From NCBI RefSeq assembly GCF_002090135.1, contig NZ_BBRL01000009.1:62001-126000 (forward strand): DNA of 64,000 nucleotides, read 5' to 3'. Positions 47,915 to 56,839 of the stretch are shown piece after piece. Position numbers and translations under genes: made by a program. Source of the DNA: Demequina sp. NBRC 110055. Lineage in GTDB: Bacteria; Actinomycetota; Actinomycetes; Actinomycetales; Demequinaceae. Within the stretch, counting starts at the first letter, position 1, and every line of letters starts with the position of its first letter. Below the pieces are notes generated by a model. The model was given only the letters and a program-made list of their open reading frames with translations, did not search any database and had not been told where the DNA came from.

Positions 47915-48850
47915 ATGGCCAAGATCTACGAGGACGCCACGGCGCTCATCGGCAACACCCCGCTCGTGAAGATCAACTCGCTCACCGAGGGCGTCGACGC
48001 CACGGTGCTCGGCAAGCTTGAGTTCTACAACCCCGCCAATTCGGTCAAGGACCGCCTGGGTGTCGCCATCGTCGACGCCGCGGAGGCCTCGGGCGAGCTC
48101 AAGGCCGGCGGCACCATCGTCGAGGCCACCTCGGGCAACACCGGCATCGCTCTCGCGATGGTGGGTGCCGCGCGCGGCTACAACGTGGTCCTCGCGATGC
48201 CGGAGACCATGTCGAAGGAGCGCCGCGCGCTGCTGCGTGCGTTCGGCGCGGAGCTGGTCCTCACCCCCGGCCCCGAGGGCATGAAGGGCGCCGTCGAGGC
48301 CGCGAACAAGATCGCCGAGGAGCGCCCCGGCTCAGTCCTGGCCCGCCAGTTCGCCAACGAGGCCAACCCCGAGATCCACCGCAAGACCACCGCGGAGGAG
48401 ATCTGGGCCGACACCGACGGCGAGGTCGACATCGTCGTCGCCGGCATCGGCACTGGCGGCACCATCACCGGTGTGGGCGAGGTCCTCAAGGCCAAGAAGC
48501 CCGAGGTGCAGATCATCGCGGTCGAGCCCAAGGAGTCGCCCATCCTCAACGGCGGCCAGCCCGGCCCGCACAAGATCCAGGGCATCGGCGCCAACTTCGT
48601 GCCCGAGGTCCTCAACACCGAGATCTACGACGAGGTCATCGACGTCGACTCGGAGACCGCTATCGCCACCGCCCGTGCGGCTGCCCGCAAGGAGGGCCTG
48701 CTCGTCGGCATCTCGTCCGGCGCCGCCCTCCACGCCGCCATCGAGGTCGCGAAGCGTCCCGAGAACGCCGGCAAGACCATCGTGACGATCATCCCGTCGT
48801 TCGGTGAGCGCTACCTCTCGTCGGTGCTGTACGCCGACCTCATGGACTAA
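47915..48850 (+). CDS. cysK: cysteine synthase A (O-acetylserine sulfhydrylase)
   Basis: PLP enzyme of 311 aa that makes L-cysteine from O-acetylserine and sulfide. The PLP Lys45 is in NPANSVKDR, the phosphate loop is GTGGT in [15 protein letters not shown], and [10 protein letters not shown] binds the substrate carboxylate. AAGGAAGAG precedes the ATG. The C-terminal region ends in [10 protein letters not shown]. It is followed after 16 bases by cysE, and the two enzymes likely form the cysteine synthase complex. Control by the polycysteine leader is inferred. Confidence 0.97.
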   Translation: MAKIYEDATALIGNTPLVKINSLTEGVDATVLGKLEFYNPANSVKDRLGVAIVDAAEASGELKAGGTIVEATSGNTGIALAMVGAARGYNVVLAMPETMSKERRALLRAFGAELVLTPGPEGMKGAVEAANKIAEERPGSVLARQFANEANPEIHRKTTAEEIWADTDGEVDIVVAGIGTGGTITGVGEVLKAKKPEVQIIAVEPKESPILNGGQPGPHKIQGIGANFVPEVLNTEIYDEVIDVDSETAIATARAAARKEGLLVGISSGAALHAAIEVAKRPENAGKTIVTIIPSFGERYLSSVLYADLMD

Positions 48851-48866
48851 GGAGTCCCCCGTCCCC

Positions 48867-49520
48867 ATGACTGACCGCATCGGCCCCCTTCGACTCGCAC
48901 TCGAGGACGTCAAGACGGCGCTGGTCCGCGACCCCGCGGCCCGTTCCGCCCTCGTCATCGCGCTGTCGTATCAGGGCGTCCACGCGGTGTGGCACCACCG
49001 CATCGCACACTGGCTGTGGACTCATGGCCTGAGGACGTACGGCCGGTTGTGGTCTCAGTACGCCAGGCGTCGCACCGGGATCGAGATTCACCCCGGTGCG
49101 ACGCTGGGACGCCGCCTGTTCATCGATCACGGCATGGGCGTCGTCATCGGCGAGACGGCCGTGGTCGGCAACGACGTGTTGCTCTTCCACGGCGTCACGC
49201 TCGGCGGCACCACCATGAGCCCCGGCAAGCGTCACCCCACGGTCGGCGACCGCGTGGTCGTGGGCGCGGGCGCGAAGGTGCTTGGTCCGGTGCACATCGG
49301 CTGTGATGCCCGCATCGGCGCCAACGCGGTGGTGGTGAAGGACGTGCCGGACGGCGCCACCGCCGTGGGCATCCCCGCGAAGATTCGCGAGCACCCGAGC
49401 GAGCGTGAGGCGGGCACCGCCGCATCATCCATCGACGCCGGCGATTCGCACATTCACCCCGATCCGGACGCGGCTCCCGGCTACGTCGAGCAGCGCGAAC
49501 CGGCGATGTATTACATCTGA
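48867..49520 (+). CDS. cysE: serine O-acetyltransferase
   Basis: 217-aa left-handed beta-helix enzyme that makes O-acetylserine from serine and acetyl-CoA. The N-terminal helical part ([16 protein letters not shown]) and hexapeptide core ([44 protein letters not shown]) carry the catalytic His in IDHGMG. It is shorter than E. coli CysE and ends in YYI; CysK binds the C-terminal Ile of CysE, so the terminal Ile fits complex formation. Second gene of the operon, AAGGAG overlapping the cysK stop. Confidence 0.96.
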   Translation: MTDRIGPLRLALEDVKTALVRDPAARSALVIALSYQGVHAVWHHRIAHWLWTHGLRTYGRLWSQYARRRTGIEIHPGATLGRRLFIDHGMGVVIGETAVVGNDVLLFHGVTLGGTTMSPGKRHPTVGDRVVVGAGAKVLGPVHIGCDARIGANAVVVKDVPDGATAVGIPAKIREHPSEREAGTAASSIDAGDSHIHPDPDAAPGYVEQREPAMYYI

Positions 49521-49646
49521 CGACACGCGGGCGTCGAGTTCGTCACGAACCAGGGTAAATGGGCTGGCACACGGCCACTGTGCCCGCTACTGTGGCGAAT
49601 GGAGCCACCGCTCCAGCACGTATGGCGCGATCCCTCAGCCGCGCCA

Positions 49647-49691
49647 ACGACGACGGGCCCCTCACCGATCAGGTGAGGGGCCCGTTGTCGT
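49647..49691. terminator. bidirectional terminator between cysE and dps
   Basis: A nearly perfect 20-bp stem built on GGGCCCCTCACC and GGTGAGGGGCCC with a loop of about five bases, between the convergent stops of cysE and dps. Confidence 0.85.
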
Positions 49692-49703
49692 ACGAGTGAT
49701 GCG

Positions 49704-50183
49704 CTAGGACGCGAAGGCGCGCAGCATCCAGGCCGTCTCCTCGTGGAAGTCCAGCCGCGCGTTGTACAGGTCAGCGGTGGCGCCGTCGCCCGCCTCGTCG
49801 GCGGCCTCGGACAGCGGCCGGATCGCGGCCGCCACCGCCTCATGGTCGCGCTGGAGGTTCTTGACCATCGTCATCGCGTCATCCGTGGGCTCATGGTCCT
49901 TCAACGTGGTGAGCTCGAGCATCTCGCCCATCGACCCGGGAGCCTTCTCCCCGAGTGCTCGCATCCGCTCGGCGAGGTCGTCAGACGCTGCGAAGAGCGC
50001 CTGATACTGCTCCTCAAGCATGAGGTGCAGGGACCTGAAGTGGGGTCCGGTCACGTTCCAGTGGTAGCCGTGAGTCTTGAGATACAGCGTGAAGGTGTCT
50101 GCCAGCGTCTGTGCCAGACCCGCGTTGATCGCCTTGAGATCCTTTTCCTCAATACCGATCGCCGGCGTGTGCTCCGTAGCCAT
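49704..50183 (-). CDS. dps: Dps family ferritin-like DNA-protection protein
   Basis: 159-aa four-helix protein that oxidises and stores iron in a dodecamer and protects DNA in stress. The ferroxidase-site motif is THGYHWNVTGPHFRSLHLMLEEQY (about 37-60), with the second-helix Asp/Glu in LFAASDDLAERMRALG. It lacks a long basic tail, so direct DNA binding is doubtful. AGGAG lies upstream of the ATG. Confidence 0.93.
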   Translation of the reverse strand: MATEHTPAIGIEEKDLKAINAGLAQTLADTFTLYLKTHGYHWNVTGPHFRSLHLMLEEQYQALFAASDDLAERMRALGEKAPGSMGEMLELTTLKDHEPTDDAMTMVKNLQRDHEAVAAAIRPLSEAADEAGDGATADLYNARLDFHEETAWMLRAFAS

Positions 50184-50298
50184 GGTGAGGTCTCCTCTCG
50201 TGAGCCGGTGCTATCACCGCACATAACCATGGAGCCACATCCACCATTCCCTCGCCCAGCGACGGGAATGGTCGATGCACGGGTACGGTTTTGTGGAT

Positions 50299-50808
50299 AT
50301 GAGCACCTTTGGCATCGAGCCCGTCGCGTTCGACGGATCCGAGACCTGTCCGGCCCCCGTCGCCTCTCACCTTCCCGACGACGACGCGCTCGTCGCGGCG
50401 CTGTCTCAGGCGCGCACGGTCGCGGTGGTGGGTGCCTCGCCCAACGACCACCGCACCTCGTATGCCATTGCGGTGTGGCTGATGGAGCACACGCCGTACG
50501 AGGTGTTCCTCGTCAACCCCGTCGCGGTGGGCGAGGAGATTCGCGGCCACGCGTTCTACGCGGACCTCGCGGACCTCCCCGTCAAGCCCGACATCGTCGA
50601 CGTGTTCCGGCGCGCCGAGCACGTCGGACCGGTCGCCCAGGCCGCCGTCGAGGCCGAGGCTGACCTGCTGTGGCTCCAACTCGGGATCGTCAACGACGCG
50701 GCCGCCGCCGTCGCCGCAGAGGCGGGCCTCACCGTGGTGCAAAACCACTGCCTGAAGGTCGAGTACGAGCGCCTGCGCACCCCCATCGAGGAGGCCATGG
50801 CGGGCTGA
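50299..50808 (+). CDS. CoA-binding (YccU-like) protein
   Basis: 169-aa Rossmann-fold protein: ARTVAVVGASPNDHRTSYAIAVWLMEHTPYEVFLVNP, then DLPVKPDIVDVFRRAEHVGPVAQAAVEAEADLLWLQLGIVNDAAAAVAAEAGLTVVQNHCLKVEYERL. The last Cys in QNHCLK is conserved in the family. Function unclear beyond CoA binding. No ribosome binding site is seen before the ATG at 50299, with TACGGT ten bases upstream, so it may be nearly leaderless. Confidence 0.88.
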   Translation: MSTFGIEPVAFDGSETCPAPVASHLPDDDALVAALSQARTVAVVGASPNDHRTSYAIAVWLMEHTPYEVFLVNPVAVGEEIRGHAFYADLADLPVKPDIVDVFRRAEHVGPVAQAAVEAEADLLWLQLGIVNDAAAAVAAEAGLTVVQNHCLKVEYERLRTPIEEAMAG

Positions 50809-50856
50809 CACGCCGCCGGTCTCGCCGCGCTCGGGACGTGGTGCGAGAATCCCGGT

Positions 50857-52116
50857 ATGACCCTCGCCGACGGCTACCGCCTCATCTCCACCGACGCTTC
50901 CCGCGCACGCGACGTGCTTCACGTGACCTCGTTCGCGTTCGCGTTCACGGTGCCCCAGAAGGACGCCGACTTCATCACCCGGGTTTACCCTTTCGGCGCC
51001 GGGCGAGCCGTCGAGGTGGCCGATGCCTCACGGGGCACCATCGGCACCCTCGCCGCGGCGCACACGTCGTTCCGCTTCCGCCTCGCCGTGCCGGGCGGGC
51101 ACTCGCTCGCCACGTCGGGGCTGTCCTGGGTGTCGGTGCATCCCGGCCACCGTCGCCGCGGCCTACTGACGGCGATGATCGCGGATCACTTTGCGAACTC
51201 CCGCGCCCGCGGCGAGGCGATCAGCGCCCTGTACGCGTCTGAGACACAGATCTACCAGCGCTTCGGCTACGGGCTCGCCGCGCGCACCGCCATGATCGAA
51301 CTCTCGCGCGGCGCGAAACTGCGCGACAGTGCCGGCGCGGATGAGCTCATCGTCGAGATCGACTCGGCCTCCTACGAGCGCCACGCCTCGGTGCTCCAGG
51401 AGGTGCAATCCGCGATGACCCGGCCCGGAAGCATCGTGGACTTCGAGGAGGTCACGGTCGCGGAGGCGTTCCTCGATATCGAGGCCGATCGCGACGGCGC
51501 AGACGAGCTGCGCATCGTGATCGTGCGCGACGGCGACAGCCCGCTCGCGTGGGCGCTGCTCAATCGCAAGGCGAACTGGGACCTCCACTCCCCCGACGGC
51601 AAGGTGCAGGTGCGCGCGTGGGGCTCGGCCGCGCCGCATGCCACGGCGCGCCTGATGCGCGTGCTCGTCGACTTCGACCTCATGTCCAAGACCGCCCTCT
51701 CCCGCATCGCACTCGACGACGAGACGCTTCACCTCCTGGTCGATCCCCGCGGCGCCCGCGCGTCAATCGAGGACAACCTGTGGGTGCGCATCCTGGATGT
51801 GGCCAGCGCACTCGAGGGCCGCGGCTACGCCGCCGACTGCGACGTCACGGTCGCGATCCAGGACACCCAGTTGCCCGACAACGCCGGGACCTGGCGCATC
51901 AGCGTCACGGGCGGCGAGGCGACGGTGACCCGTACCGACGACGACGCGGACCTCGCGATGAGCATTCAAGAACTCGGCGCGGCCTACCTGGGCGGCACCT
52001 CGATCGCCACTCTCACACGCGCTGGCCTGGTGAGGGAGCACCGCGACGGCGCGGCCAGCGAGCTCTCGCGTGCCATGCTGTCCGACCTCGCCCCCGCCTG
52101 CAATATCGGGTTCTGA
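50857..52116 (+). CDS. Eis-like GNAT N-acetyltransferase, paralogue 1
   Basis: 419-aa protein of the Eis family: N-terminal GNAT domain (LSWVSVHPGHRRRGLLTAMIADHFANSRARGEAISALYASETQIYQRFGYGLAARTAMIEL), a second GNAT-like domain, and a C-terminal sterol-carrier-like domain (NAGTWRISVTGGEATVTRTDDDADLAMSIQELGAAYLGGTSIATL). Eis of Mycobacterium tuberculosis acetylates aminoglycosides and proteins; specificity here is unknown. The C-terminal Phe that acts as general base in Eis proteins is present (CNIGF). Followed by a clear paralogue. Confidence 0.9.
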   Translation: MTLADGYRLISTDASRARDVLHVTSFAFAFTVPQKDADFITRVYPFGAGRAVEVADASRGTIGTLAAAHTSFRFRLAVPGGHSLATSGLSWVSVHPGHRRRGLLTAMIADHFANSRARGEAISALYASETQIYQRFGYGLAARTAMIELSRGAKLRDSAGADELIVEIDSASYERHASVLQEVQSAMTRPGSIVDFEEVTVAEAFLDIEADRDGADELRIVIVRDGDSPLAWALLNRKANWDLHSPDGKVQVRAWGSAAPHATARLMRVLVDFDLMSKTALSRIALDDETLHLLVDPRGARASIEDNLWVRILDVASALEGRGYAADCDVTVAIQDTQLPDNAGTWRISVTGGEATVTRTDDDADLAMSIQELGAAYLGGTSIATLTRAGLVREHRDGAASELSRAMLSDLAPACNIGF

Positions 52117-52209
52117 CGACGTCACCCCGCCACGGCATCGGCCGCATTCCCCGAAGAGAAGAACACCTCACGATTTCTTTACTGAACCAAAACCTGAAAA
52201 GGTAGAAGC

Positions 52210-53481
52210 ATGAAGAAGGCAGAGGGTTACCAGTCCATCTCCGTCCCCGAGGACCGACTCGACGAGTTCTTCCAGGTCGTGCAGTGGGCCTTCGTGGGCG
52301 AATGGCTCATCGAGGACCGCCAGGACTACGTCGATGCGTTGCCCACCGAGCGCGCCCGCGCGCTGCAGGTGACGGACGACCGTCGCGGCGAGCTGGGCGA
52401 GATCGCGGCCGTGCACGCGAGCTTTGGCACCGAGATGGTCACGCCAGGTGGCCGGCGCGTCCCCACTGCGGGTCTGTCGTGGCTCGGCGTTCACCCCGCC
52501 CACCGCCGCCGCGGCCTCATGACCGCGATGATGCACGACCACTTCGCGCGGTGCATTGAGCGCGGCGAGGCCGTGAGCGCGCTATATGCGATGGAGGCCG
52601 AGATCTACTCGCGCTTCGGCTACGGCATGGCGTCGCAGACCGTCAAGGCGTCCATCCCGCGCGGCTCCAAGATGTGGCCCGTCGAGGGCGCCGACGACCT
52701 CACGGTGCGCCTCGAGCGCGCCGACTTCGACAAGCACGACGAGCTGGTGTCGGACCTTCAGGCGAAGCTGACCCGGCCCGCGACGATCATCAACCCGGTC
52801 GGCTCGGGCCGCAACGCCCGCTTCACCGACCCGGTGGGCAACCGTCACGGCTACGAGAAGTGGCGCATCTGCATCGTCGAGGACCGCGGCGAGCCGGTCG
52901 CGTACGCGTTCTTCCGCCGCAAGCCCGACTCAGAGCTGGGCATCCACGACGGCGTGTGCCAGGTGCGCGAGCATGGCTCGCTGAACGCCGCGGCCTCGCA
53001 GCGCCTGTGGGCCACGCTGACCGACTTCGACCTCGTCGGCACCACCAACACCGAGAACCTCGCGACCGATGACCCGCTGCTGTACCAGCTGAAGGACTCG
53101 CGCGGCATCCGTTCCAAGGTCATCGACAACCTGTGGGTGCGCCTGCTGGACGTCGAGACCGCGCTCGAGTCGCGCGAGTACTTCCACGACTGCTCGGTGA
53201 CGTTCGCGCTCACCGACAAGCACGTGCCGGACAACGCGGGCGTGTGGCGCATCGTGGTCTCGGGCGCGGACGCGACCGTCACGAAGCTCTCAGATAACCC
53301 GCACGGTGAGGCGGACCTGTCGATGGATGCCCGCCACCTGTCGACGATCTACCTGGGCGGCACCTCCGTCGAGGCGCTCGCCGCCGCGGGCCAGATCCAC
53401 GAGCACACGCCCGGCCAGGCGCGCGAGCTCGCGGTGGCCATGATGTCGCCCGTGGCGCCGCTCACCAACTGGGACTTCTAG
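52210..53481 (+). CDS. Eis-like GNAT N-acetyltransferase, paralogue 2
   Basis: 423-aa paralogue of the preceding gene with the same three domains, for example LSWLGVHPAHRRRGLMTAMMHDHFARCIERGEAVSALYAMEAEIYSRFGYGMASQTVKASI and AGVWRIVVSGADATVTK, ending in NWDF with the C-terminal carboxylate Phe. AGGTAGAAGC precedes the ATG. The two copies are clearly related but far from identical, so the duplication is old. The 93-bp gap carries the dispersed GCATCGGCC motif. Confidence 0.9.
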   Translation: MKKAEGYQSISVPEDRLDEFFQVVQWAFVGEWLIEDRQDYVDALPTERARALQVTDDRRGELGEIAAVHASFGTEMVTPGGRRVPTAGLSWLGVHPAHRRRGLMTAMMHDHFARCIERGEAVSALYAMEAEIYSRFGYGMASQTVKASIPRGSKMWPVEGADDLTVRLERADFDKHDELVSDLQAKLTRPATIINPVGSGRNARFTDPVGNRHGYEKWRICIVEDRGEPVAYAFFRRKPDSELGIHDGVCQVREHGSLNAAASQRLWATLTDFDLVGTTNTENLATDDPLLYQLKDSRGIRSKVIDNLWVRLLDVETALESREYFHDCSVTFALTDKHVPDNAGVWRIVVSGADATVTKLSDNPHGEADLSMDARHLSTIYLGGTSVEALAAAGQIHEHTPGQARELAVAMMSPVAPLTNWDF

Positions 53482-53508
53482 GCGCCAACCCGCTCGCGTG
53501 CGTACTGG

Positions 53509-53555
53509 CGGGACATGAGGGTCGCAGACCCGCGTTTTTCGACCCTCATGTCCCG
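53509..53555. repeat. palindromic repeat element related to the DUF559-flanking palindromes
   Basis: Perfect 16-bp arms (53509-53524 with 53540-53555) and a 15-base loop containing TTTTT, between convergent genes. Its right arm, CGAC, five bases, TGTCCC, R, TGGGG, is similar to CGAC, six bases, TGTCCC, A, TGGGG at 5485-5505. It may also act as a terminator. Confidence 0.65.
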
Positions 53556-53581
53556 TGGGGACTCGAACCCGGGCGCTAGGA

Positions 53582-54031
53582 CTAGCGCTGCGTCTCGTAC
53601 GCCATCATCTCGTCGATGCGGCGCTGGTGACGGGCGTCCTCGCTGAAGGGCTCGTGGACGAAGGCGTCGGCGATCGCGGTGGCCTCGTCGAGCGAGTGCA
53701 TGCGCGCGCCGATGGAGCCGATCTGGGCGTCGTTGTGCTGGCGCGCCAGGCGCGCGGTCTCCTCGGACCAGATCAGGGCGGCGCGGATGCCGGGCACGCG
53801 GTTCGCCGCGAGCTGCTCGCCGTTGCCGGAGCCACCGATGACGATGCCGAGGTCGGAACCCGAGGCCGCCACGGCCTCTCCCGCCGCGATGCAGAACGAC
53901 GGGTAGTCGTCGAGGGCGTCGTACTCGTGGGCGCCGTGATCGACGACCTCGTAGCCCCCGTCGGCGAAGTGCTTCTTGAGGTGTTCCTTGAGCTCGTATC
54001 CGGCGTGGTCCGCGGCGATGTGGATGCGCAT
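53582..54031 (-). CDS. rpiB: ribose-5-phosphate isomerase B
   Basis: 149-aa RpiB/LacAB family enzyme of the pentose phosphate pathway. MRIHIAADHAGYELKEHL opens the Rossmann-like fold; GGSGNGEQLAANRVPGIRAAL holds the anion-binding loop, with Glu in place of the E. coli active-site Cys, as in the M. tuberculosis enzyme (established). His in DHGAHEYDA and Arg in GARMHSL and HQRRIDEM bind the phosphate. The ATG has no clear ribosome binding site. Confidence 0.95.
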   Translation of the reverse strand: MRIHIAADHAGYELKEHLKKHFADGGYEVVDHGAHEYDALDDYPSFCIAAGEAVAASGSDLGIVIGGSGNGEQLAANRVPGIRAALIWSEETARLARQHNDAQIGSIGARMHSLDEATAIADAFVHEPFSEDARHQRRIDEMMAYETQR

Positions 54032-54109
54032 GCGCCCATCATGCCGTACGGGCCACGCCGAGAGCGAAACGGCGCCGCGCTCGCGTGCGCACGCCCCTAG
54101 GGTGAGTCC

Positions 54110-56047
54110 ATGGCACTGCATTCCGGCATCGACACGTCCGAGTTCTCGCCCACCATCCGTCCCGGCGACGACTTCTTCCGCTACGTCTCCGGGCCCTGGG
54201 AGGACGCCCACGTCATCCCCGACGACCGCTCGGCCGACGGCAGCTTCTACACCCTGCGCGACGAGGCGGAAAAGCACACGCGCGAGATCATCGAGGCGGC
54301 CGACAAGGACTCCCTCATCGGCGCCCTGTACGCGTCCTTCATGGACGTCGGCCGCCTGAGCGCGCTGGGAACCCAGCCGCTGACCGCCGACCTCAACGAG
54401 CTTTCCGCCGCGCAGGACCACGACGCCCTGGCCGCCGCCATCGGCCGCCTGCAGCGCACCGGTGTCACGGGCCTCGTGGGCTACTACGTCTTCGCCGACA
54501 AGATCGACCCCGACCGCAACGTGGTCTACATGAGCCAGTCCGGCATCGGCCTACCCGACGAGGCCTACTACCGCGAGGACTCCTACGCCGAGGTGCGCGA
54601 CAAGTACACGGCGCACATCGACCGCATGGCGGCGCTGACCGGTCGCGACTTCACCGGCGCCGACGTGCTCGCGCTCGAGACCGCGATCGCCAAGCACCAC
54701 TGGGACGTGGTGAAGTCGCGCGAGGCCGAGCTCACGCACAACCCCACGACGCTCAGCGAGCTGACGGCCACGGCCCCGGCGTTCCCGTGGCGCGCGTGGA
54801 CTGACGCGATCGAGATGCCCGCCGCCGCGCACGACCTGCTGGTCGTCGGCGAGCCCAGCTACATCGAGGCCATCGCCCAACTGTGGGAGGCCACCGACCT
54901 CGACACGTGGAAGCGCTACTTCGCATGGCGCATCGTCAATTCGCGCGCCGCCTACCTCACCGAGGAGATCTCGAAGGCGAACTTCGAGTTCTACGGCACG
55001 GTGTTGTCCGGCGCCCTCACCCAGCGCGAGCGCTGGAAGCGTGGCGTGGGCTTCGTCGAGGCCGTCGCCGGCGAGGTCGTGGGCCAGGAGTACGTCAAGG
55101 AGCACTTCCCGCCGTCGCACAAGCAGGACATGGACGCGCTGGTCGCGAACCTCATCGAGGCATACCGGGTGTCGATCCAGTCCCTCGAGTGGATGACCCC
55201 GGCGACCAAGGAGCGCGCGCTCGACAAGCTCGCGCAGTTCACGCCGAAGATCGGCTACCCCGACAAGTGGCGCGACTACTCGGGCCTCGCCGCCGACCCC
55301 ACCGACCTGGTGGGCAATGTGCGCGCCTCCTCGGCCTTCGAGGAGGATTGGGAGTGGTCGAAGATCGGCCAGCCCGTGGACCGCACCGAGTGGCTGATGA
55401 CCCCGCAGACGGTCAACGCGTACTACCTGCCGATGGCCAACGAGATCGTCTTCCCCGCCGCGATCCTGCAGCCGCCGTTCTTCCACCCCGAGGCGGACGA
55501 CGCGATCAACTACGGCGGCATCGGCTCGGTCATCGGCCACGAGATCGGCCACGGCTTCGACGACCAGGGCTCCAAGTACAACGGCCGCGGCGCGCTCGAG
55601 GACTGGTGGACCGAGGAGGACCGCAGCGCGTTCATGGAGCGTGCCAACGCCCTCATCGAGCAGTACAACGGCTACTCGCCGCGCCAGCTCGAGGGCTCGC
55701 ACCACGTCAACGGCGCGCTGACCGTGGGCGAGAACATCGGCGACCTCGCGGGAGTCGAGATCTCTCTCAAGGCCTACGAGATTGCGCTGGGCCACCCCAT
55801 CGACGAGGCGCCCGAGGTCGACGGCCTCACCGCCAAGCAGCGCTTCTTCATCGGCTACGCGCTGACCGAGCGCATGGTGGTCCGTTCCGAGGCCCTCGTC
55901 ACCCGCATCGCGATGGACCCGCACTCCCCCAGCGAGTTCCGCGTCAACGGCATCGTGCGCAACATGAATGCCTGGTACGACGCGTTCGGCGTGAGCGAGG
56001 ACCACGAGCTCTACCTGGCCCCCGAGGAGCGGGTATCCATCTGGTAG
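54110..56047 (+). CDS. M13 family zinc metallopeptidase (PepO/neprilysin-like)
   Basis: 645-aa zinc endopeptidase. The metal site is HEIGH in VIGHEIGHGFDDQGS (about 477-481), with the third ligand Glu in ENIGDLAGVEISLKAY about 60 residues on. NAYYLPMANEIVFPAAILQPPFF is the substrate-binding strand, and the protein ends in SIW, matching the usual Cys-x-x-Trp end of the family. No signal peptide is present, so it should be cytoplasmic, acting on peptides. Confidence 0.95.
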   Translation: MALHSGIDTSEFSPTIRPGDDFFRYVSGPWEDAHVIPDDRSADGSFYTLRDEAEKHTREIIEAADKDSLIGALYASFMDVGRLSALGTQPLTADLNELSAAQDHDALAAAIGRLQRTGVTGLVGYYVFADKIDPDRNVVYMSQSGIGLPDEAYYREDSYAEVRDKYTAHIDRMAALTGRDFTGADVLALETAIAKHHWDVVKSREAELTHNPTTLSELTATAPAFPWRAWTDAIEMPAAAHDLLVVGEPSYIEAIAQLWEATDLDTWKRYFAWRIVNSRAAYLTEEISKANFEFYGTVLSGALTQRERWKRGVGFVEAVAGEVVGQEYVKEHFPPSHKQDMDALVANLIEAYRVSIQSLEWMTPATKERALDKLAQFTPKIGYPDKWRDYSGLAADPTDLVGNVRASSAFEEDWEWSKIGQPVDRTEWLMTPQTVNAYYLPMANEIVFPAAILQPPFFHPEADDAINYGGIGSVIGHEIGHGFDDQGSKYNGRGALEDWWTEEDRSAFMERANALIEQYNGYSPRQLEGSHHVNGALTVGENIGDLAGVEISLKAYEIALGHPIDEAPEVDGLTAKQRFFIGYALTERMVVRSEALVTRIAMDPHSPSEFRVNGIVRNMNAWYDAFGVSEDHELYLAPEERVSIW

Positions 56048-56112
56048 CCCACGGGTTTACAGTGGTGTGAGGCCCCGTGGTGGGGCTGTCACCGTGAGAC
56101 GGGAGGCCGCAT

Positions 56113-56217
56113 ATGGCTGAGAAGACGAACATCGACCTGATCGACGTGACCGCGGATGACGCGGCCGCCGAGAAGACCGGCGGCTGCTGCGGCGGAAGCT
56201 GCGGCTGCGGCAACTAG
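56113..56217 (+). CDS. 34-aa Cys-rich small protein
   Basis: Small protein with an acidic helical start (MAEKTNIDLIDVTADDAAAEK) and a C-terminal CCGGSCGCG that could bind metal or a cluster. GGGAGG is six bases before the ATG, and a terminator follows directly, so this is a real short gene and not a leader. I recall similar short CCGG-type peptides in other actinobacteria, but no function is known to me. Confidence 0.65.
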   Translation: MAEKTNIDLIDVTADDAAAEKTGGCCGGSCGCGN

Positions 56218-56240
56218 TCGACCCGCAACCTTTCGAGACC

Positions 56241-56283
56241 CGAAGGGCGGGGCCTGATCCAGTGGATCGGGTCCCGCCCTTCG
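56241..56283 (+). terminator. terminator after the Cys-rich small gene
   Basis: CGAAGGGCGGG (56241-56251) pairs with CCCGCCCTTCG (56273-56283), followed by GCGTTTCTT. It also stands at the end of the opposing marR gene. Confidence 0.85.
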
Positions 56284-56318
56284 GCGTTTCTTGACGGCGG
56301 CCGATGCGGTGGCGGGGT

Positions 56319-56771
56319 TTACATCCCGAGCGTCAGCAGGTCGGGGGCGCCGGGCTCCTCCGCGGCGGCCGCGTAGAGCTCCATCCCCCGGCGCACCGCC
56401 TCCCGCTCGTCGGGCGAGAGACGCTCGAGCGTCGCGGCGACGCTGTCGCGACGCCTGGCCATGGCATCGGCCACCAACGCCTCGCCCGCGGGCGCGAGGG
56501 CGATGACGACCTCGCGACGGTTGTCGGGCGCGGACTCCCGGGTGACGAAATCTCCGGCCACCAGCCGCTCGACGGTGCGCGTGAGCGTCGAGGGGTGGAC
56601 GCCCAGCGTGACCGCGAGCGCCCCCATGCGCTGTGGTCCCGCGGCGGCGAGCACCACGAGAGCGCGGTACTGGGGCAACGTCACATGCTCGAGGGCTCCT
56701 TGGAGGGAGCGTGCCACGTGCCCGAGGAGGGCCCGCGAGGCGGTCATCGTCGCGTCGGCCGAGGAATCCAT
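56319..56771 (-). CDS. MarR family transcriptional regulator
   Basis: 150-aa winged-helix regulator: RMGALAVTLGVHPSTLTRTVERLVAGDFVTRESAPDNRREVVIALAPAGEALV (about 48-100) with the wing DNRRE. It diverges from the ClC transporter gene, and a perfect 15-bp palindrome lies between them 32 bases upstream of its ATG. It likely represses both itself and the transporter. The start at 56771 aligns with the family; no strong ribosome binding site. Confidence 0.88.
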   Translation of the reverse strand: MDSSADATMTASRALLGHVARSLQGALEHVTLPQYRALVVLAAAGPQRMGALAVTLGVHPSTLTRTVERLVAGDFVTRESAPDNRREVVIALAPAGEALVADAMARRRDSVAATLERLSPDEREAVRRGMELYAAAAEEPGAPDLLTLGM

Positions 56772-56802
56772 GCGCTCATCGTAGGCGTGAGTGAGTGCTA
56801 GG

Positions 56803-56817
56803 GTGCAACAGTTGCAC
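56803..56817. promoter_or_regulatory. MarR operator between marR and the ClC gene
   Basis: GTGCAAC-A-GTTGCAC, a perfect inverted repeat of two seven-base arms around one base, 22 bases before the ClC start codon. Confidence 0.7.
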
Positions 56818-56839
56818 GCCAGCAAGTATTGGAAGCCGA

